Positions 1-12,350 of a DNA stretch of 64,000 bases are shown here, piece by piece; the stretch's first letter is position 1; each line of letters starts with the position of its first letter. The notes beneath the pieces were generated by a model that was given only the letters and a program-made list of their open reading frames with translations, was not told where the DNA came from and made no database searches. Location of the stretch: NCBI GenBank assembly GCA_033065855.1, contig JAVXUO010000053.1:186001-250000 (forward strand). The letters are read 5' to 3'. Made by a program: the position numbers and the translations under genes. The stretch comes from Escallonia rubra. Taxonomy: Eukaryota; Streptophyta; Magnoliopsida; Escalloniales; Escalloniaceae.

Positions 1-364
1 AATGCATGGGATAATCATCGGGAGTAATAGAAGTCATTGGGAGAAAACCCAATTCTTCTACACCTTCCCACGGGAAAACCTGGGCAAGGCCCGGGTCGAT
101 TTTCTTAAATGGTTTATGTATGCATACATTTAAGTGCCTTTATATTTTCCAAAATATGTCATATTCATGTATTTCACTTATGAAACAATGTTATAATGAA
201 GAAAAGCACAATAAATCTATAATATTGAAATTGTTTCAAAATACTTAATGCCAAACCGTTCCTACATCGGTTACCGATGTTCAACATAATATCTACATTT
301 ATTTTCTCCAAATCTAACCATTATGCAATCAATTCTGTACAATAAACAATCGATTGATCTTTCT

Positions 365-1069
365 TCATCTGGTGTGGATCGTGCTGAACTGAATATTTTT
401 GCCCTGTTCGCTTCGTGTAAATGACTTGTGTCCTTGTAGCACATCTCCCTTTGCTTGGGCACCAATTGCGCAGTGTAACCGTATAATTCCGTCGATAACA
501 AATTTGGAGGGAAGAAGTGAAGCATTATCATATCCCATGGCAAAGGATTGGATGAAGTTATAAATTCCGGCTGTGTAACTATCAGGGCCATTCAAAATAC
601 AAATTATTGCAATGGCATAGATGGCATCAATATATCTTGTTGCTACAATGGGTTGTAGCTTTTCAATGCTTATTGCGAATGTGTCTCGTGTTGGGTGTTC
701 AAAATAAATTTGTATCGCTGTTCTGGTTCGTATCTCTTTGTGTCCTCTTTCATGTGACCATGAAAGAATCTGCCATGGTACATGTCTTCTTGCATTATTA
801 GCCTCACAAACAATTTCGTTATCGTCGCTCAACTTTCTAAAAGTTGCACATGTCCACCGCATGCTGAATAAATCAAGACATGATTCTTTTGATACCCTTA
901 CCATAATATCCATGATTAATTCAGTTGGTAGGGCTGTGAGACAATGCTTTGATGAACCTACAGGAAAATGTGTACATTTAAAAAAATTTGCGAATGCAAC
1001 ACTAAAACTAAAAGTGATTGAATAATTGATAATGTTAAATTGAAAAGATATACGATTTGAAAACCACAC
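365..1069 (-). CDS. F-box protein, At2g35280-like, possibly partial
   Basis: A 234-residue reading frame contains an F-box near residues 47-90, starting LPTELIMDIMVRVS, followed by a region like the short Sel1/TPR-type tail of plant At2g35280-like F-box proteins (IDAIYAIAIICILNG). Such proteins are expected to bind SKP1 and recruit substrates to SCF ubiquitin ligases. The first 40 or so residues do not look like this family. A splice acceptor-like tttcctgtag lies just before the SSKHCLTALPTEL segment (about 960), so the true N-terminus may come from an upstream exon, or the listed ATG may be spurious. The next gene on this strand is the decayed RPA-like gene. The frame is open, but I cannot say whether it is expressed. 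F-box assignment is fairly safe; gene integrity is not. Confidence 0.6.
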   Translation of the reverse strand: MWFSNRISFQFNIINYSITFSFSVAFANFFKCTHFPVGSSKHCLTALPTELIMDIMVRVSKESCLDLFSMRWTCATFRKLSDDNEIVCEANNARRHVPWQILSWSHERGHKEIRTRTAIQIYFEHPTRDTFAISIEKLQPIVATRYIDAIYAIAIICILNGPDSYTAGIYNFIQSFAMGYDNASLLPSKFVIDGIIRLHCAIGAQAKGDVLQGHKSFTRSEQGKNIQFSTIHTR

Positions 1070-1389
1070 TCATATATTTAGACGCGTTATTTTGTTTTTG
1101 TCTTTACTCCTAAAAAAAGTAAGAGAGGAAGGATACACAAACTTGGGATCTGTGCAAGCATTATAATTTGGAGAGTTTTCTAGCAGTATTTATTTGAACA
1201 TCTACTACCGCATCTATTAGCATGAACTTACCAAAATAGTTAAAAGCTAATATACGATTGTAATCGACAAATATAATTCAAAACTAAGATTACTAATAAC
1301 GTGCTTAATGAGATTCCACTCATTAACTAATCATTGATGTAGATTTCTTGGGGATTCTATTTTCCTCTATTATTAGTACTCTTTTACTA

Positions 1390-4300
1390 TCTTCTTTGGC
1401 CTTCCCCTTTTTGGTCCATTCCTTTCTTTCGCTGTAATTGTTTGGACTCATTCATCATTATTTTCATGTTCTTCGTCATCTGAATCTTCCAACTATAATG
1501 TGTCATTACCTGCATGAGCTCGGTTTGTGCCATCTCCATCATTTTCGGTACATGCTTTTCTCATACGTTTCTTTGTAGCTGTTGTATTGAGCTTTTCAAC
1601 AACTTGACTAGTATCTTCCGTCCCAGGAATATCATTTAGTACCTGAGGATTTCAATAGAATGTTCTTTTTATTATTAGGCTCGTACCTTTTCTACATTCA
1701 TTGAAATTCTATAGTATAAAGTGGTATTTGTTCGTACATTTGTATCTGTAGATGGATCTTTATCCTCAAGCATGTTACTCTCGTCAAAAACTTTATTCAC
1801 TGTGAAGTCTTCATATCCTTTATCGTCATTAAATTTTGATACCTTGACTTAGAAAATGAAGCTCTTACCCACTATGTTCTTGACAGATTTTGGAATTTCT
1901 TGCAGATCCTCCTCCTGAAATGATAGGTGTTTCTATTATCGTCCAAATTGACATAATGTTAGGTGTATCTTAGTCATTATGCATTTACGTCTTGTGCATT
2001 AATGAGTTGGTGAGCCGACATTTGTATCATCCTTTCTGCATCTCGGTTGAATATCACGAATGTAGTAACATCAGTTAGGTCTTGTACTTCTACTTGCAGT
2101 CTATACCTGTGAAAAATTTGTCAACAAGATGAATGGCTCAAAGTCAAAACGAAACTAATTCACTATATTTATTATCAAATTACGTTTTTAAGCATCAAAT
2201 GTACCTTTGAATTGGTAGGTCAACAACTTTCTTACACGTTTCGCAGTACAATGTGTCTTGAAAGGGCTTCAATTGTTTATTACATCGGCATGCCGAGTAA
2301 TACCAACCATTTTCCCTTAGAACTTCCAATATTGTGGCATTGCATGTACATATGATTTCCTAAGAGTATAACAATAAATGAAATTAAGTAATATATTTCA
2401 TGGGGAAAGAAAGGTAATAACATCATTAATTGAACAAAATTCACACCCCTTTTCTGTAACATCCCAGAAATCCAGAGCTCCACCACCCCTGAACTCCCGG
2501 GTCGTTAGCCTATCAGATCGCATCAAACCTGTCAAATCTGATCACTAACACATACTACAAAACATCAAATCCGACACTATCTTAAATTCTTCAAATACAA
2601 GCTTACAAGAATGCTTAAGCTCAAACTGTTAAAATCTAAGTTCTTTACAAACTTGAGTCCTTATGAATGAATCGACAGTACCGACCAGCACAGGGGCCAC
2701 ATTACCTAGTAGTGATGGGCTTACCGGAACCTCACGCAGACTCTAACCCATTCCCAAACCTGCTATAACTTATCACCATCTGCAGAAAGGAGCCAAACGG
2801 AGGGTGAGCTTTTAAGAGCTCAGTAAGGTTGCACAAGGACTTCAAAAGATTACAACACGATGTCTGAGAATCCAACCGACGATGATTTTCAAACACTTTG
2901 AATGATCAAAACTCAACGATATTCAAAACGGTCAAAATTCATCATAAAGAAAATGCCCAAAATAGACAAATACAAACACGAAGAATTCCAAAAAAATCAA
3001 TGAAAAAAAAATCATTTCCAAAGTTATCATTTCCAGAGTTTAACAAATCTTTCTCGAGGTATTCCAAACCGGTTGAGTTAATCCTTTCTTATTCATTTTC
3101 GCAACAATCATGGTACAACAGAGAAATCTTTTTTATAACAGGCACGACACTTTCCAGAGCAGAAAAAAATCAAAAAGCAATGTTGATCCTGGGCGATTGC
3201 AATGCCATTCCGGCAAGCTAACAGGGTGTTCACATGCATGATGTACCAAAATACTAGTCCACTTGGGTACTAGCCTGCTTTTCTTGCAAGATTCAGACCA
3301 GTCTTATTACGCCCTCCCACATAACGGAAACCCAGGTCAACACAGAAAAATCAACAATATCAATGAGCTTTAACATAAGCTAAATCACCGAAATCAATTG
3401 GGATTCCAATAACAATAAGCATACTGACATAAGTCAGTATTCGGAATTTTCAGAAGAAAAATCACAGATAAACAAAAACGATTGCGAATAATTATCGAAT
3501 TTAAGCACAACAATCCGGAAGAACGGATACAACAATTATTGAATTTGCTCAGCATGCAATAACAGGCGAGCATCACAAGATTTCCAATTAATCGATTCTG
3601 GTTCAATATTAGGGTTTTCTATTACATGCTGATATCGATACATAATTCAGAATTCGACATTATTCGTAAATAAATCAAAGGAGTACTTACGAGTACGAGT
3701 TATCAAAATAAGGGTTCGGGCGAAAGTCCTTACCCAGGGTTCAGATAGAATCTCTTACCTGGATCCGCAGCTAAACTATCTAACCGGAAGTCTTTAACGT
3801 TAACCTAAACGGAATAATCGAACCATTAGAACACAGACTATAGCAAAATATTATAAATTAATACAGACTCACGCATACTCCCAAAATGAACCTCCCTTCA
3901 CCGGGTATGTAAAATTACTGAAATGCCCATAGGGTGTAAAATTATAAAAATGCCCCTCTCGGACTTAAATTACTAAAATGGTCTTCCCATAAGTAGAATC
4001 GCTGAAATAAGCTTCCCATGTGTAAATTTATGCAAAAATACATTTCTTAGGTCAAATTATCAAAATACCCCTTCGGGGTGGCAAATTACCAAAATATCAC
4101 TGGGGTTTCCAGCACCAGAAAAATCCCAAAAAAATATCTTAAAACACTATTTTAAGCATCCTGATATCATTTATGGCTTAAAAAGTATTTTAAAGAATTT
4201 TCGTCCAAAAATCTCGAACCGGTGTCCGGACCGAACGCTAAATGGCCAGTTTCGCAAAAACATCTATCGCCTTCAGAAGGGCCTGAAATTTTAGAATATA

Positions 4301-5925
4301 AAATATATCAGTAGAATAAGGTTTCCATAAAATTTTCAGATTAAAATTGTTTGGTTTGCTATGCTAAATAATTCGATAAAGTTTATTAATCGGCACCCCA
4401 AATTAGCGTTTTTCGCGGACACCGAAAATTTCCAAAAAAATTCCAGAGCGTACATCTCGTAAATATATTGGGGGTTACTGTTTGAAACTTTGTCCAAATA
4501 AATTTTTAAACATGTTCTTAAAATTCGTAAAGAAACTGCTGGGAGAAATAAGCTTTAGCGACACTTTGCAGTTAACTTTAATTAACCCAGCTTCACTGTC
4601 TGTTCACCATCCCTGTTCTTCCCTCTCGGCAGCCCACTTCCCAGGTAACACACTCACAAACCCACAAGCCACTCACAGTATCACCCTCCTTCATTTCCCT
4701 TTACCTATATATACATATCCAAAATTCATCCTAATACACAACAAAACACACACCTATGCACCTTTTATTCTCACAATCACACACATATGAGCACACGCAC
4801 ACAGAAAACACACACTAACCCACTGAAAAACACACACACAAATCTCACATGCCCTAACACCTTGGAAATTCATGGAAACCTCACAATTCCATTTACCAAC
4901 TTCATAAATCCTCACAACAACCTAAGATTATTCAAGATATCACTTGATTACACTTGTATAAACACACATATATATACACGCACCCTTGGTACACACACAG
5001 TTATACACACACACACACACACACACTAGGCACACCGAAAGTATTCACAAAAAAAAAAAAAAAAAATACATACTAAGGTAGAAGAATTACTCTTGTAAAC
5101 TTTTTCCCAAATCTCGTTTCTTCTTTCCTTTCTTTTCTTCTCCCAGAGCCCCTTCTTCCCCCTGTTTTCTTCGTCTTCTCTGTTTCTTCCCTGCTCAGTC
5201 ACTGTTCCTCTCTTTCTTTTATTTCTTTTCGTTTTGTTCCTTTGTTCTCTTTTTTTATTTTGTTTCCTTTTTCATCTTCACCCGAAGTCATTATCTACTC
5301 TAATATTTAATAATGGTTATTAAATTGTTTTTATAAAATTACACAAATGCCCCTAAACTTTACATATTTATAAAAACACCCCAAACTTTTAAAAATTATG
5401 CTTAAGCGCGAAAACTCGTCTAACCATTCTCAATTCAATTAGACATCACTGAAAATATATATACTAGCATTCATTTTATCATTTTTCATTGCTAAAATCA
5501 TAATTCACGTTTATGGCCCGAAAGTTTTCCAAGATTACATAAATGCCCCTAAAATTTTAGAATTTACATTTTTGTCCCAAAATTATTTTAAGCCCCGATA
5601 CTGTACTAATACTCGAACATTGTTAAAAATTATCGCCCGTTAAATTTTTCGGAGCCCGGATGGCTATTTTAATCGGCTCCCGAAGTTCGGGATATTACAT
5701 TTTCTCTGTCTTCCAGTTTCAAGTTCAGAATTTGGTTGATAGTCAATCTGTTAATCAATTTTAGTTCCTCCACAGTTGGTTTTCTTGGGATTGGAACCAT
5801 CTTCATTTCAAAATTTTGCTCCGGTGCACAATTGATACTCTCTCTAAGGTCATGTACCTCTGTTATGTCCAAATTGGCATAAAATTTTGTTGCGTGGAAT
5901 TTAACCGGATATTCCCTGTTTTATG
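1390..5925 (-). pseudogene. RPA1-like (replication protein A large subunit) gene remnant
   Basis: Exon-like pieces on the minus strand match the plant RPA 70-kDa family, also carried by Helitron transposons. Piece 1 (about 5700-5920) follows acceptor aaacag and reads TKFYANLDITEVHDLRES then PRKPTVEELKLINRLT, the DBD-B end. Piece 2 (about 2205-2357) holds the zinc-binding DBD-C start: ENGWYYSACRCN and LYCETCKKVVD, with four cysteines in CxC plus CxxC pattern. Piece 3 (about 1985-2115) reads YRLQVEVQDLTDVTTFVIFN. Piece 4 (about 1735-1915) continues in the same family frame but has an in-frame stop. About 1380-1640 codes a basic tail (KERNGPKRGRPKK), also interrupted. A solo LTR (2455-5699) separates pieces 1 and 2. 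No helicase or Helitron end was seen, so host gene versus Helitron cargo stays open. Confidence 0.7.
2455..5699. mobile_element. Solo LTR of a long-LTR Ty3/gypsy-type element
   Basis: The segment begins TGTAACATCCC and ends CGGGATATTACA, the TG...CA ends of an LTR. It is flanked by a perfect 5-bp target duplication ttttc (2450-2454 and 5700-5704). Length is about 3.2 kb. No gag or pol coding lies inside, so it is a solo LTR left after LTR-LTR recombination. The ends and length recall the very long LTRs of plant chromoviruses of the Tekay/Del type; that clade call is inference. It holds CA-rich and T-rich stretches (4730-5030, 5100-5280). A related LTR piece starts at 16262. Confidence 0.85.
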
Positions 5926-6267
5926 TTTGTCATAGAGATTTTGTTAAGAAAGCAATATCTCATAAATTCAATATACGCTATTAGAGTGAAATAAAAAGAA
6001 TTCTATATAAAATCAATAGTACAAGAAATTCCATGGACGCTAAAATCAATAGAGTGAATTAAAAAGAATTATGTATAAAACCAATTCTATAAGTGGAACA
6101 ACATTGAGGGGAGTATATCTAACCGTTGAATGTTTTTACTATACCACCACAAACAATAAGCACAATTGTCGTCGTGGTTTGTTCTTTTAGCAAATTCTCC
6201 GATTCTAAAGCCTTCTCTGACCATAGGGTCACCTTCAACTCTTGGCCCCTAAATATGATGACTGAAC

Positions 6268-6916
6268 TAAACAAACCCAAAACAGTGGAGTCTTGGTCAA
6301 CATCGACTGTTACGATGAAAATTGCATGGCCTTTTATGAAGAGCTGGATGAGATTATTGAGCTAACATATCTGGGTAGCCAAAATTGCATGATAATGTTC
6401 AAGTCTACCTGGTTTGATATTACGTGCAGTATAGGAATCCGTGTTAACTCGCAAGGGATTGTATGTGTCAATGTTAAGTCAAGACTTACATCAGACGAAC
6501 CGTTTGTGTTTTTTGGTCAAGCTGCACAAGTGTTCTATGCGGAAAACATCGCAAATCCTAACTCTCATTGGTATACTGTTATCAAGTCCAAGAAGTTGCC
6601 ACTCGCATATGACAATGAGGTAGACACCTATCAAGTCGACCAACCTCTTCAACCAACACTTCATCTAGGAGAAGAAGTCTTACATGAAGACGCAAAAGTT
6701 GCAGAAAGTGTTAAAGATGAAGAGATTGAATCCATTGACGAGGGGATAAATTACAAGATAAAGAGGACGACGAGTCTCAAGAAGAAGAGGATGATGAGTC
6801 TGAAGATGAAGATGATGATGACTCTCAAAATGAAGACGATCGACTTGAGTCCACTGACGAGGGATGAATTACAAGATGAAGAGGACGACAAGTCTCAAGA
6901 AGAAGATGATATCTGA
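6268..6916 (+). pseudogene. CACTA TNP2-type transposase C-terminal fragment (DUF4216)
   Basis: The frame reads QNSGVLV, then FYEELDEIIELTYLG, FKSTWFDI, GIRVNSQGIVCVNV, EPFVFFGQAAQVFYAEN and WYTVIKSK. This is the order of conserved blocks in DUF4216, which follows the transposase proper in plant CACTA genes. The open frame from the ATG at 6293 is 207 residues and ends in a low-complexity E/D/K tail made of degenerate repeats (6700-6950). The upstream catalytic domain is absent. It is the cut-off 3' end of a transposase gene and not a functional gene. Confidence 0.7.
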
Positions 6917-7199
6917 AGATGAAGATATTCATGACTCTCAAAATGAAGATGATTGACTTGTAGACATGCATGTTCTTGTACTATGTAACTTAAATATTTC
7001 ACTAAATGGAACAACATAGTGAAGTCATCTTCCGAATGTGAAATGTACTTGATTACTCCGTAATATTATGTTAACTTACTCATTCATCCGGTTCATATAG
7101 TGTTTCTGCAGTTTTAGTGTAGAAGTTTCGTGTTGTCATTTTAATGTGTTAATTTCTTTGCACTTCCTCTATACAAAGTCAGTTTCGTGTTGTCAGTTA

Positions 7200-8868
7200 T
7201 GGATAGATTACGGGCCATTCGTGGTTGCGGTGGATGCCGAGCTGCGACTACCCCGATAACTCCCACCTTGACATTACTTTCGGATGACGTGGCACATAGC
7301 GCGAGCATCCAGTAGGCGGGGCCCTAGCCGCTCCACAGCCCCAGCCCCAGGCCGAGTCCTCCCTACCCGTACGCTGATTCTCCTTCTTCTGTGGATTCGA
7401 CGACCTCAGGTATATTTGTAATTAGCGTTTAGTCGTAATGTTAGACTTATATTTACATTAAATTTGAACTATATTAATGTTGGTGTTTTGTAAGATCTCG
7501 TCGAGGCCGTGGACCGACACGCAGGGTGCGGATCGATCCCCAGTAGAAACAGAGAGTTACTCTGCGGGCCAATAAGTAAAAAATCACATAATGCAGTACT
7601 AATCACTTTAATTCTGATAGTTATTACGGTTTTCACTTGTTTAATGACATTAGTGTATTTCTTTATCAGGATCCTAGAGTGTCCGACGTTAACGAAGATC
7701 GACGTCCTTATAAAGGGCCGATTCTTTGAGCCACTTCTTTATTGGAAGAACTAGGATGCCGGGATGAGGGAAGCCTTGTGGGAGGAGTGACTGGTATGGT
7801 TTTCCTTTTTGTCATATATTATTTGTAATTTTAGTACCTAATATTTAAATTAATCGTATTGATTGTGTAATTGAATACCTTGCAAGAGGGGGTTCGAGTT
7901 TGAGTCGCCTAAGTAGTAGGCGTTGGGGCGACATGTTTTTTTTGCCTACATCAACAAAAATTACCAGCAATGGCTACACGATGCACGGGAGCGGGCGAGA
8001 AAAATACTGCCTGAAGGTGCCCTGATGGAGGAGTGGAAGGGGTATCCCCTTCATTCGATCTCACCATCTATATGGGAGCCAATGGTTGATAATAAGTGGA
8101 TCACTAATCCAATTTGGGAGGCGAAGGGTAAAAGTACGAAGGAGAACATACATGACAAACATCGTACACATACGGGGGGGTTCGATGCCTCACAACGTTA
8201 TCCGACGATCTGTGCTTTGAGATAAACGATGACACACGTGAGGAAGAAGGATAAGGATGATGCACATCGGGCGGGGGACTTTGTTTCAGAGATTGCCCGG
8301 TAGGTCGATGTAAATTAATTTGTTTATTATTAAAATTTTGGCTATGTATTCGATGTATGTTGTCTTAATGTCTTCAATGTCAAATCACTATTTTGCAAGC
8401 CTCGTATGAACATATCAGGGGGTCTGGGCAACAATTCAGACAGCCAACAGCGTCCACAAGTATGAGTACGAGTATTGGGAGTATTGGGGGATTGAAGCAG
8501 TGATTGGATACATCGGGGGTCGTCGATAGGCAGAAAGGGCGTGTACGCAGCAGCCTGCCCAGCACAACTGCACGTGCCATGGTAGGAGCATCCCCACCCT
8601 CTGCTGCCCATCCATAGACACAGACACCGACCTCGGAGTGACAATTATACTCGAACAATTTTCGTCACATTGCTGAAGAGATGTTCCGGATAATTAGCAC
8701 ATGGGGGATCAGGTCCAAACACTATATACAATTACTATCGAGATTAATGCGTTCGTGCCTTTACCTGCAGGACATTATTGCTGGACATACTGGCCCAGAT
8801 CCGAATGACAGTTTCCCCGTGAACAAGGACGATCAGCAGGGTCCAGATCCCGGTCTCACCGACCCCTG
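7200..8868 (+). pseudogene. CACTA second gene, Transposase_24-like, decayed exons
   Basis: Several exon-like pieces read in plus-strand frames. The clearest is 7923-8225: YINKNYQQWLHDARERARK, WEPMVDNKWITNP and the HTGGFDASQ block, matching the arrangement of plant Transposase_24 (Ptta/En/Spm) proteins (WLHDAR..., ...HTGGS). An upstream piece near 7505-7545 reads RGRGPTRRVRIDP, typical of the same family's N-terminal part. A downstream piece near 8228-8300 reads MTHVRKKDKDDAHRAGDF. Frames change between pieces and stops intervene, so it is not intact. The role of this second CACTA protein is not well known. Confidence 0.55.
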
Positions 8869-9184
8869 AGCCCTTTTCCCCTACCTCTCGTGCCCTCTTG
8901 GACTTGTGCGGATCCCCTCCCCTATTTGCATCCTTCTCTAGTGCCCTCTTGGTTTTGTGCTCCCCTCCCCTCCCCTATTTGTATTCCGCTCTCACGCCCT
9001 CCTGAACTTTTGTATACAATTTGTAAATTTATATATACTGTATTTATTTTAGGGTTAAATAATTGTTAATTCATCATTAATTATTTAACTTTGATGTGGA
9101 TTGATAATTAAGTGTTGGAGTTGTGACTAGAGGGTGGAATTTGAATTATAGGTTTGGGTATTAAAAAATATTTTAAAAATTAAT

Positions 9185-9690
9185 TTGACTTTTAGCGACG
9201 GATTTTATTCTGTCACTAAAAGTCTTTAATTAAGGTGTACGAAAAACCTTTTAGCAACAGAAAAGGCCGTCACTAGAGATATTACCGACGGACTTTTAGA
9301 GACGGATATTCCGTCGCTAAAAGTCTTTTTTTTTTCTTGAGGAATTTTTAGCGACGATATAAACGTCGCTAAAAGTCCGTCGGCAATACCTTTAGCGATA
9401 GACTTTTTCGTCACTAAATATTTTACGAAATACATAATATCTTAAAAAAAAGAGAAATTAAACTAAAATACAGAAATTATCTTTAAAGACAGAAAGTCTG
9501 TCGCTAACTTAATTATAGGCCCGTTGGTAAAAGTCAATTTTTTGTTGACGGATTTCTAAATTTCGTCGCCAAACTTTGGGCGACAGGGAAATATATAAGT
9601 AACGAATTTTTAGCGACGGAGCGTCTGTTGCTAAAAATCTTTAGCGACGGATTTAAATTTTGTAGCAATGGAATTGTCCGTCCCTAAAAG
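9185..9690. repeat. CACTA subterminal repeat array
   Basis: About ten copies of a motif close to TTTAGCGACGGA or its complement TCCGTCGCTAAAA occur in both orientations. Arrays like this lie inside the ends of plant CACTA elements and bind the accessory transposon protein. No terminal CACTA/TAGTG was found beyond the array. Confidence 0.65.
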
Positions 9691-9758
9691 GCCAGTTTCT
9701 GCCCGGACGTAGGATCCCATCGAACCCCAGGAAGTATCAGAGTGGTCCAGCATGAGTC

Positions 9759-10090
9759 TAGAGGTGTCAATGGGCCGGGCTTGGGCCGGCCCAGCCTCGG
9801 CCCAGAGGGCCTGACGTGAAAAAGGGCCGAGGCCGGGCCAAGTAGGGTGAAATTGGGTCGGGCCGGGCCGGGCCAAATGATGGGATATCTAGGCCTAGTC
9901 CAAGCCCTGGCCCTAGGCCCAATATTTAGGGACAGGCTTGGGCCGGGCCCAGGCCCTTTTTATTTTTTATTTTTTCCTTTCAAAAATTCTAGTTATTCAA
10001 ATTAAAAACTTGAATTGCGGTTTCCTTCCAAAATTTTTGTTCATGTAGTAATATATGTATATGCAATCAACTAAAAATGCTTAGACATGC

Positions 10091-10143
<53 letters not shown>

Positions 10144-10761
10144 CAATAATATTTCTAACATTCAAATATTCAAAAAAAATAAAAAAATCTTAATTGGTTT
10201 ACTAATGCTAGGGCTTAAAATGTCGTAGTCTTTTAATCCCTTTTTGGTCTAAAGATATATAGGTCCAAATCTTTTTATCGAGTTAACGTTAAAGAAATTT
10301 CACCAAACTCTTTCTTTTTTTGTTGAAATGTCATTTATATACTAAAGAACAATATGCAATATACATCATTTACGGTAGAAAGTGATAATAATTGATGGAC
10401 TTAAATTGAAGATAAATTTGTCACAGTGTGTAGGGCCAAATTGAAGATAAAATTGTCACAGGGTATAGGGCCTGTGTGTAGGGCCAGATTAGGGCCAAAA
10501 TTAGGCCAGTTTTCGGGCCAAGAGAGGGCCGGGCCGGGCCTAAAAAACGGGCCAATTTTGGGCCAGCCCGTTTTTAGGGCCTGACCTGGGCCATTTTAGG
10601 GCCGGGCCTGAATAATATGGGAAAAATGTGGTCTGGCCCTAGCCCTAGCCCTGGCCCAAGGCCCAAAGGGTTAGGGCCTTCACTATTCACTTTCCGGGCC
10701 GGACCAGCCCGGGCCAAAAACGGGCCCGTCCGCGGGCCGCCGGGCCCTTTTGACACCTCTA
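9759..10761. mobile_element. Non-autonomous hAT element
   Basis: Terminal inverted repeats are TAGAGGTGTCAA at the left and TTGACACCTCTA at the right. Both are followed inward by GGCC-rich subterminal stretches with repeated gggccgggcc blocks, and the middle is AT-rich. The right flank agcatgac resembles agcatgag on the left in 7 of 8 bases, though two extra bases (tc) sit between the left copy and the repeat. No transposase coding is present. The same terminal repeats bound the hAT element at 45117-48248, a possible relative of its former transposase source. Confidence 0.75.
10088..10140. repeat. (TA)n(TG)n microsatellite
   Basis: A run of TA repeats passes directly into a run of TG repeats in the AT-rich middle of the hAT element. 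Confidence 0.9.
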
Positions 10762-11405
10762 AGCATGACGTTAGGACAAACTCCCAACTCTCACCCTCCT
10801 GTGACAGCATGTGGATTGTTCTCTTGACCGTTCTTCATTGTATATCCCACGCACCTTTCAGAGGATACATTGATACAACATATCCCTCACCTTTCATACA
10901 TTATGTCCAGCATAATTAGTGGGTCCTACCGTCATTTTGCATAAAAGATGCAACCCCTGCCTCTCACTCTTTAGAGCCGTACACTCTTGTGTAATTCACC
11001 CATTCTCAGGCTTAAGCATGAACCTGCGTGCCACGTAATATTCAGACACTAAACAATTTCAAGCAAATTATCTTACTTAGAGGGCAATGATAAAAGAGAG
11101 TATAATTGACTCATGCCTTGTCACTATTTGAGACAATTTGTTGCTGCATTTTGACTCATGCCTTGTTAGCTTTTTAAAAAGGAAAAGTGGTAGAGTTGAT
11201 TAGCAACTCATGGTCTTTCTACACTGATAGCTATTTTCGGTGTTATTATCCTCCTAGTTGTTTGAAGTGGTACGTCGGTATTTGTCAACATTATAATACG
11301 TCTCAATCTATCCTCATTATATATATATATATATATATATTATCTTCAATCTATTATGTATCAACCTTATAATAATATCTCTCTTTCCGCTATGAGAAAA
11401 AGAAT
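10762..11405. other. No gene seen
   Basis: AT-rich sequence with a short (AT)n run near 11319-11340. No coding or repeat signature was recognised. Confidence 0.5.
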
Positions 11406-12350
11406 GGGAAATTTACGTAAATATTACTGTGATTTGGGGTAGTTGCAAAAAAATCATTTCCGTTACAAAAATTGCAAGAAGACACCTAAGATTTTAAAAG
11501 TGTTACACCTGTCAAAAAAGTCATCCAAACTAACGGCATGTGATGCTCACGCTCCTAAAGAGTGCGTTTGGTAGAGATTATTCTAACGAAATGACAAAAA
11601 TGCCCTATATTTCTTCTTCCCTCACCAAATCTTGATTTTCTTTCCTAATCCAATCAACCAAACCTTAATCGCCGCCGCCTACCTCACCATAATCGCCGCG
11701 CCGCCACCTGCTTCACTCGGATTTGTTTGCCGATTTTGGGTTCCACAGATTATTTTTGGCCGGACGTTGTGGTGGTGAAAGGCCAGAGTTCAGGGATCTG
11801 CACATGCCGGTCTCAGTCGCTCTTTTCCTCCCTTTAGTTAGCTTTGGCCGGCCGGAGCTTTGGCCATTTCTTCCCCCCGTTTATTTCCGTCCGTAATCGC
11901 CTCCCCCGCCATGCCCCATTCACCACCATCACCACCTATTTCTGCCCCCACCCTCACCACGCCTTATCCAGCACCACCGTCGCCCATTTCTGCTGCTACC
12001 ATCAACTCGAACCACTTGCGCCGTTGCCACCAGCCAGATCCGCAAACCATGAGCCTAAATCTACAATTCGGATCCACAACCCGTCCCCTTTCCCCTTCCA
12101 TCCGGTCCCCTTTGTGTTGCTCACATGTTTGCTCGCACCGGCCCTAATAAGGGCTTGGGCTTGTGGCAAATAAGGGTAGTTTTTTCATTTGGACAATTTA
12201 CAGGGGTATTTTGGACAAATTTTTTATTTCGAACGAAAACCGTGGATTGTGACACTTTTTAAACCTTAGGTGTCTTCTTGCAATTTTTGTAACGGAATGG
12301 GTCTTTTTGCAACTATCCCAAATCACAGGGGTATTTTACACAATTTTCCC
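11406..12350. mobile_element. Mutator-like element (MULE) with GC-rich interior
   Basis: Inverted repeats of roughly 105 bp face each other: the left begins GGGAAATTTACGTAAATA, and the complement of the right begins GGGAAAATTGTGTAAAATA. Both continue through TGTGATTTGGG, TTGCAAAAA and TTGCAAGAAGACACCTAAG. The flanks aaaaagaat (11397-11405) and aaaaagaaa (12351-12359) match at 8 of 9 bases, as expected for the 9-bp duplication of Mutator elements. No MuDR transposase is present. The interior (11660-12160) is much richer in G+C than its surroundings and proline/serine-rich in translation, so it may be captured host sequence (Pack-MULE type), but I recognise no gene in it. Confidence 0.8.

Larger units (their letters stand above)
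6120..9700 (+). mobile_element. CACTA (En/Spm-like) transposon remnant, 3' part
   Basis: Three CACTA hallmarks occur in the normal order on the plus strand: a DUF4216-type C-terminal part of the TNP2 transposase gene (6268-6916), a Transposase_24-type second gene in decayed exons (about 7200-8880), and dense subterminal repeats of the TTTTAGCGACGGA type on both strands (9185-9690). The 5' end, the TNP2 catalytic core and the CACTA/TAGTG terminal inverted repeats were not found, so the element is truncated at both ends. It abuts the RPA-like remnant on the left and a hAT element on the right. Confidence 0.7.

Noticed and set aside
8342-8658. Three overlapping minus-strand frames of 60-100 residues
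   Set aside because: Shadows of the decayed plus-strand CACTA second gene, with no recognisable protein features.
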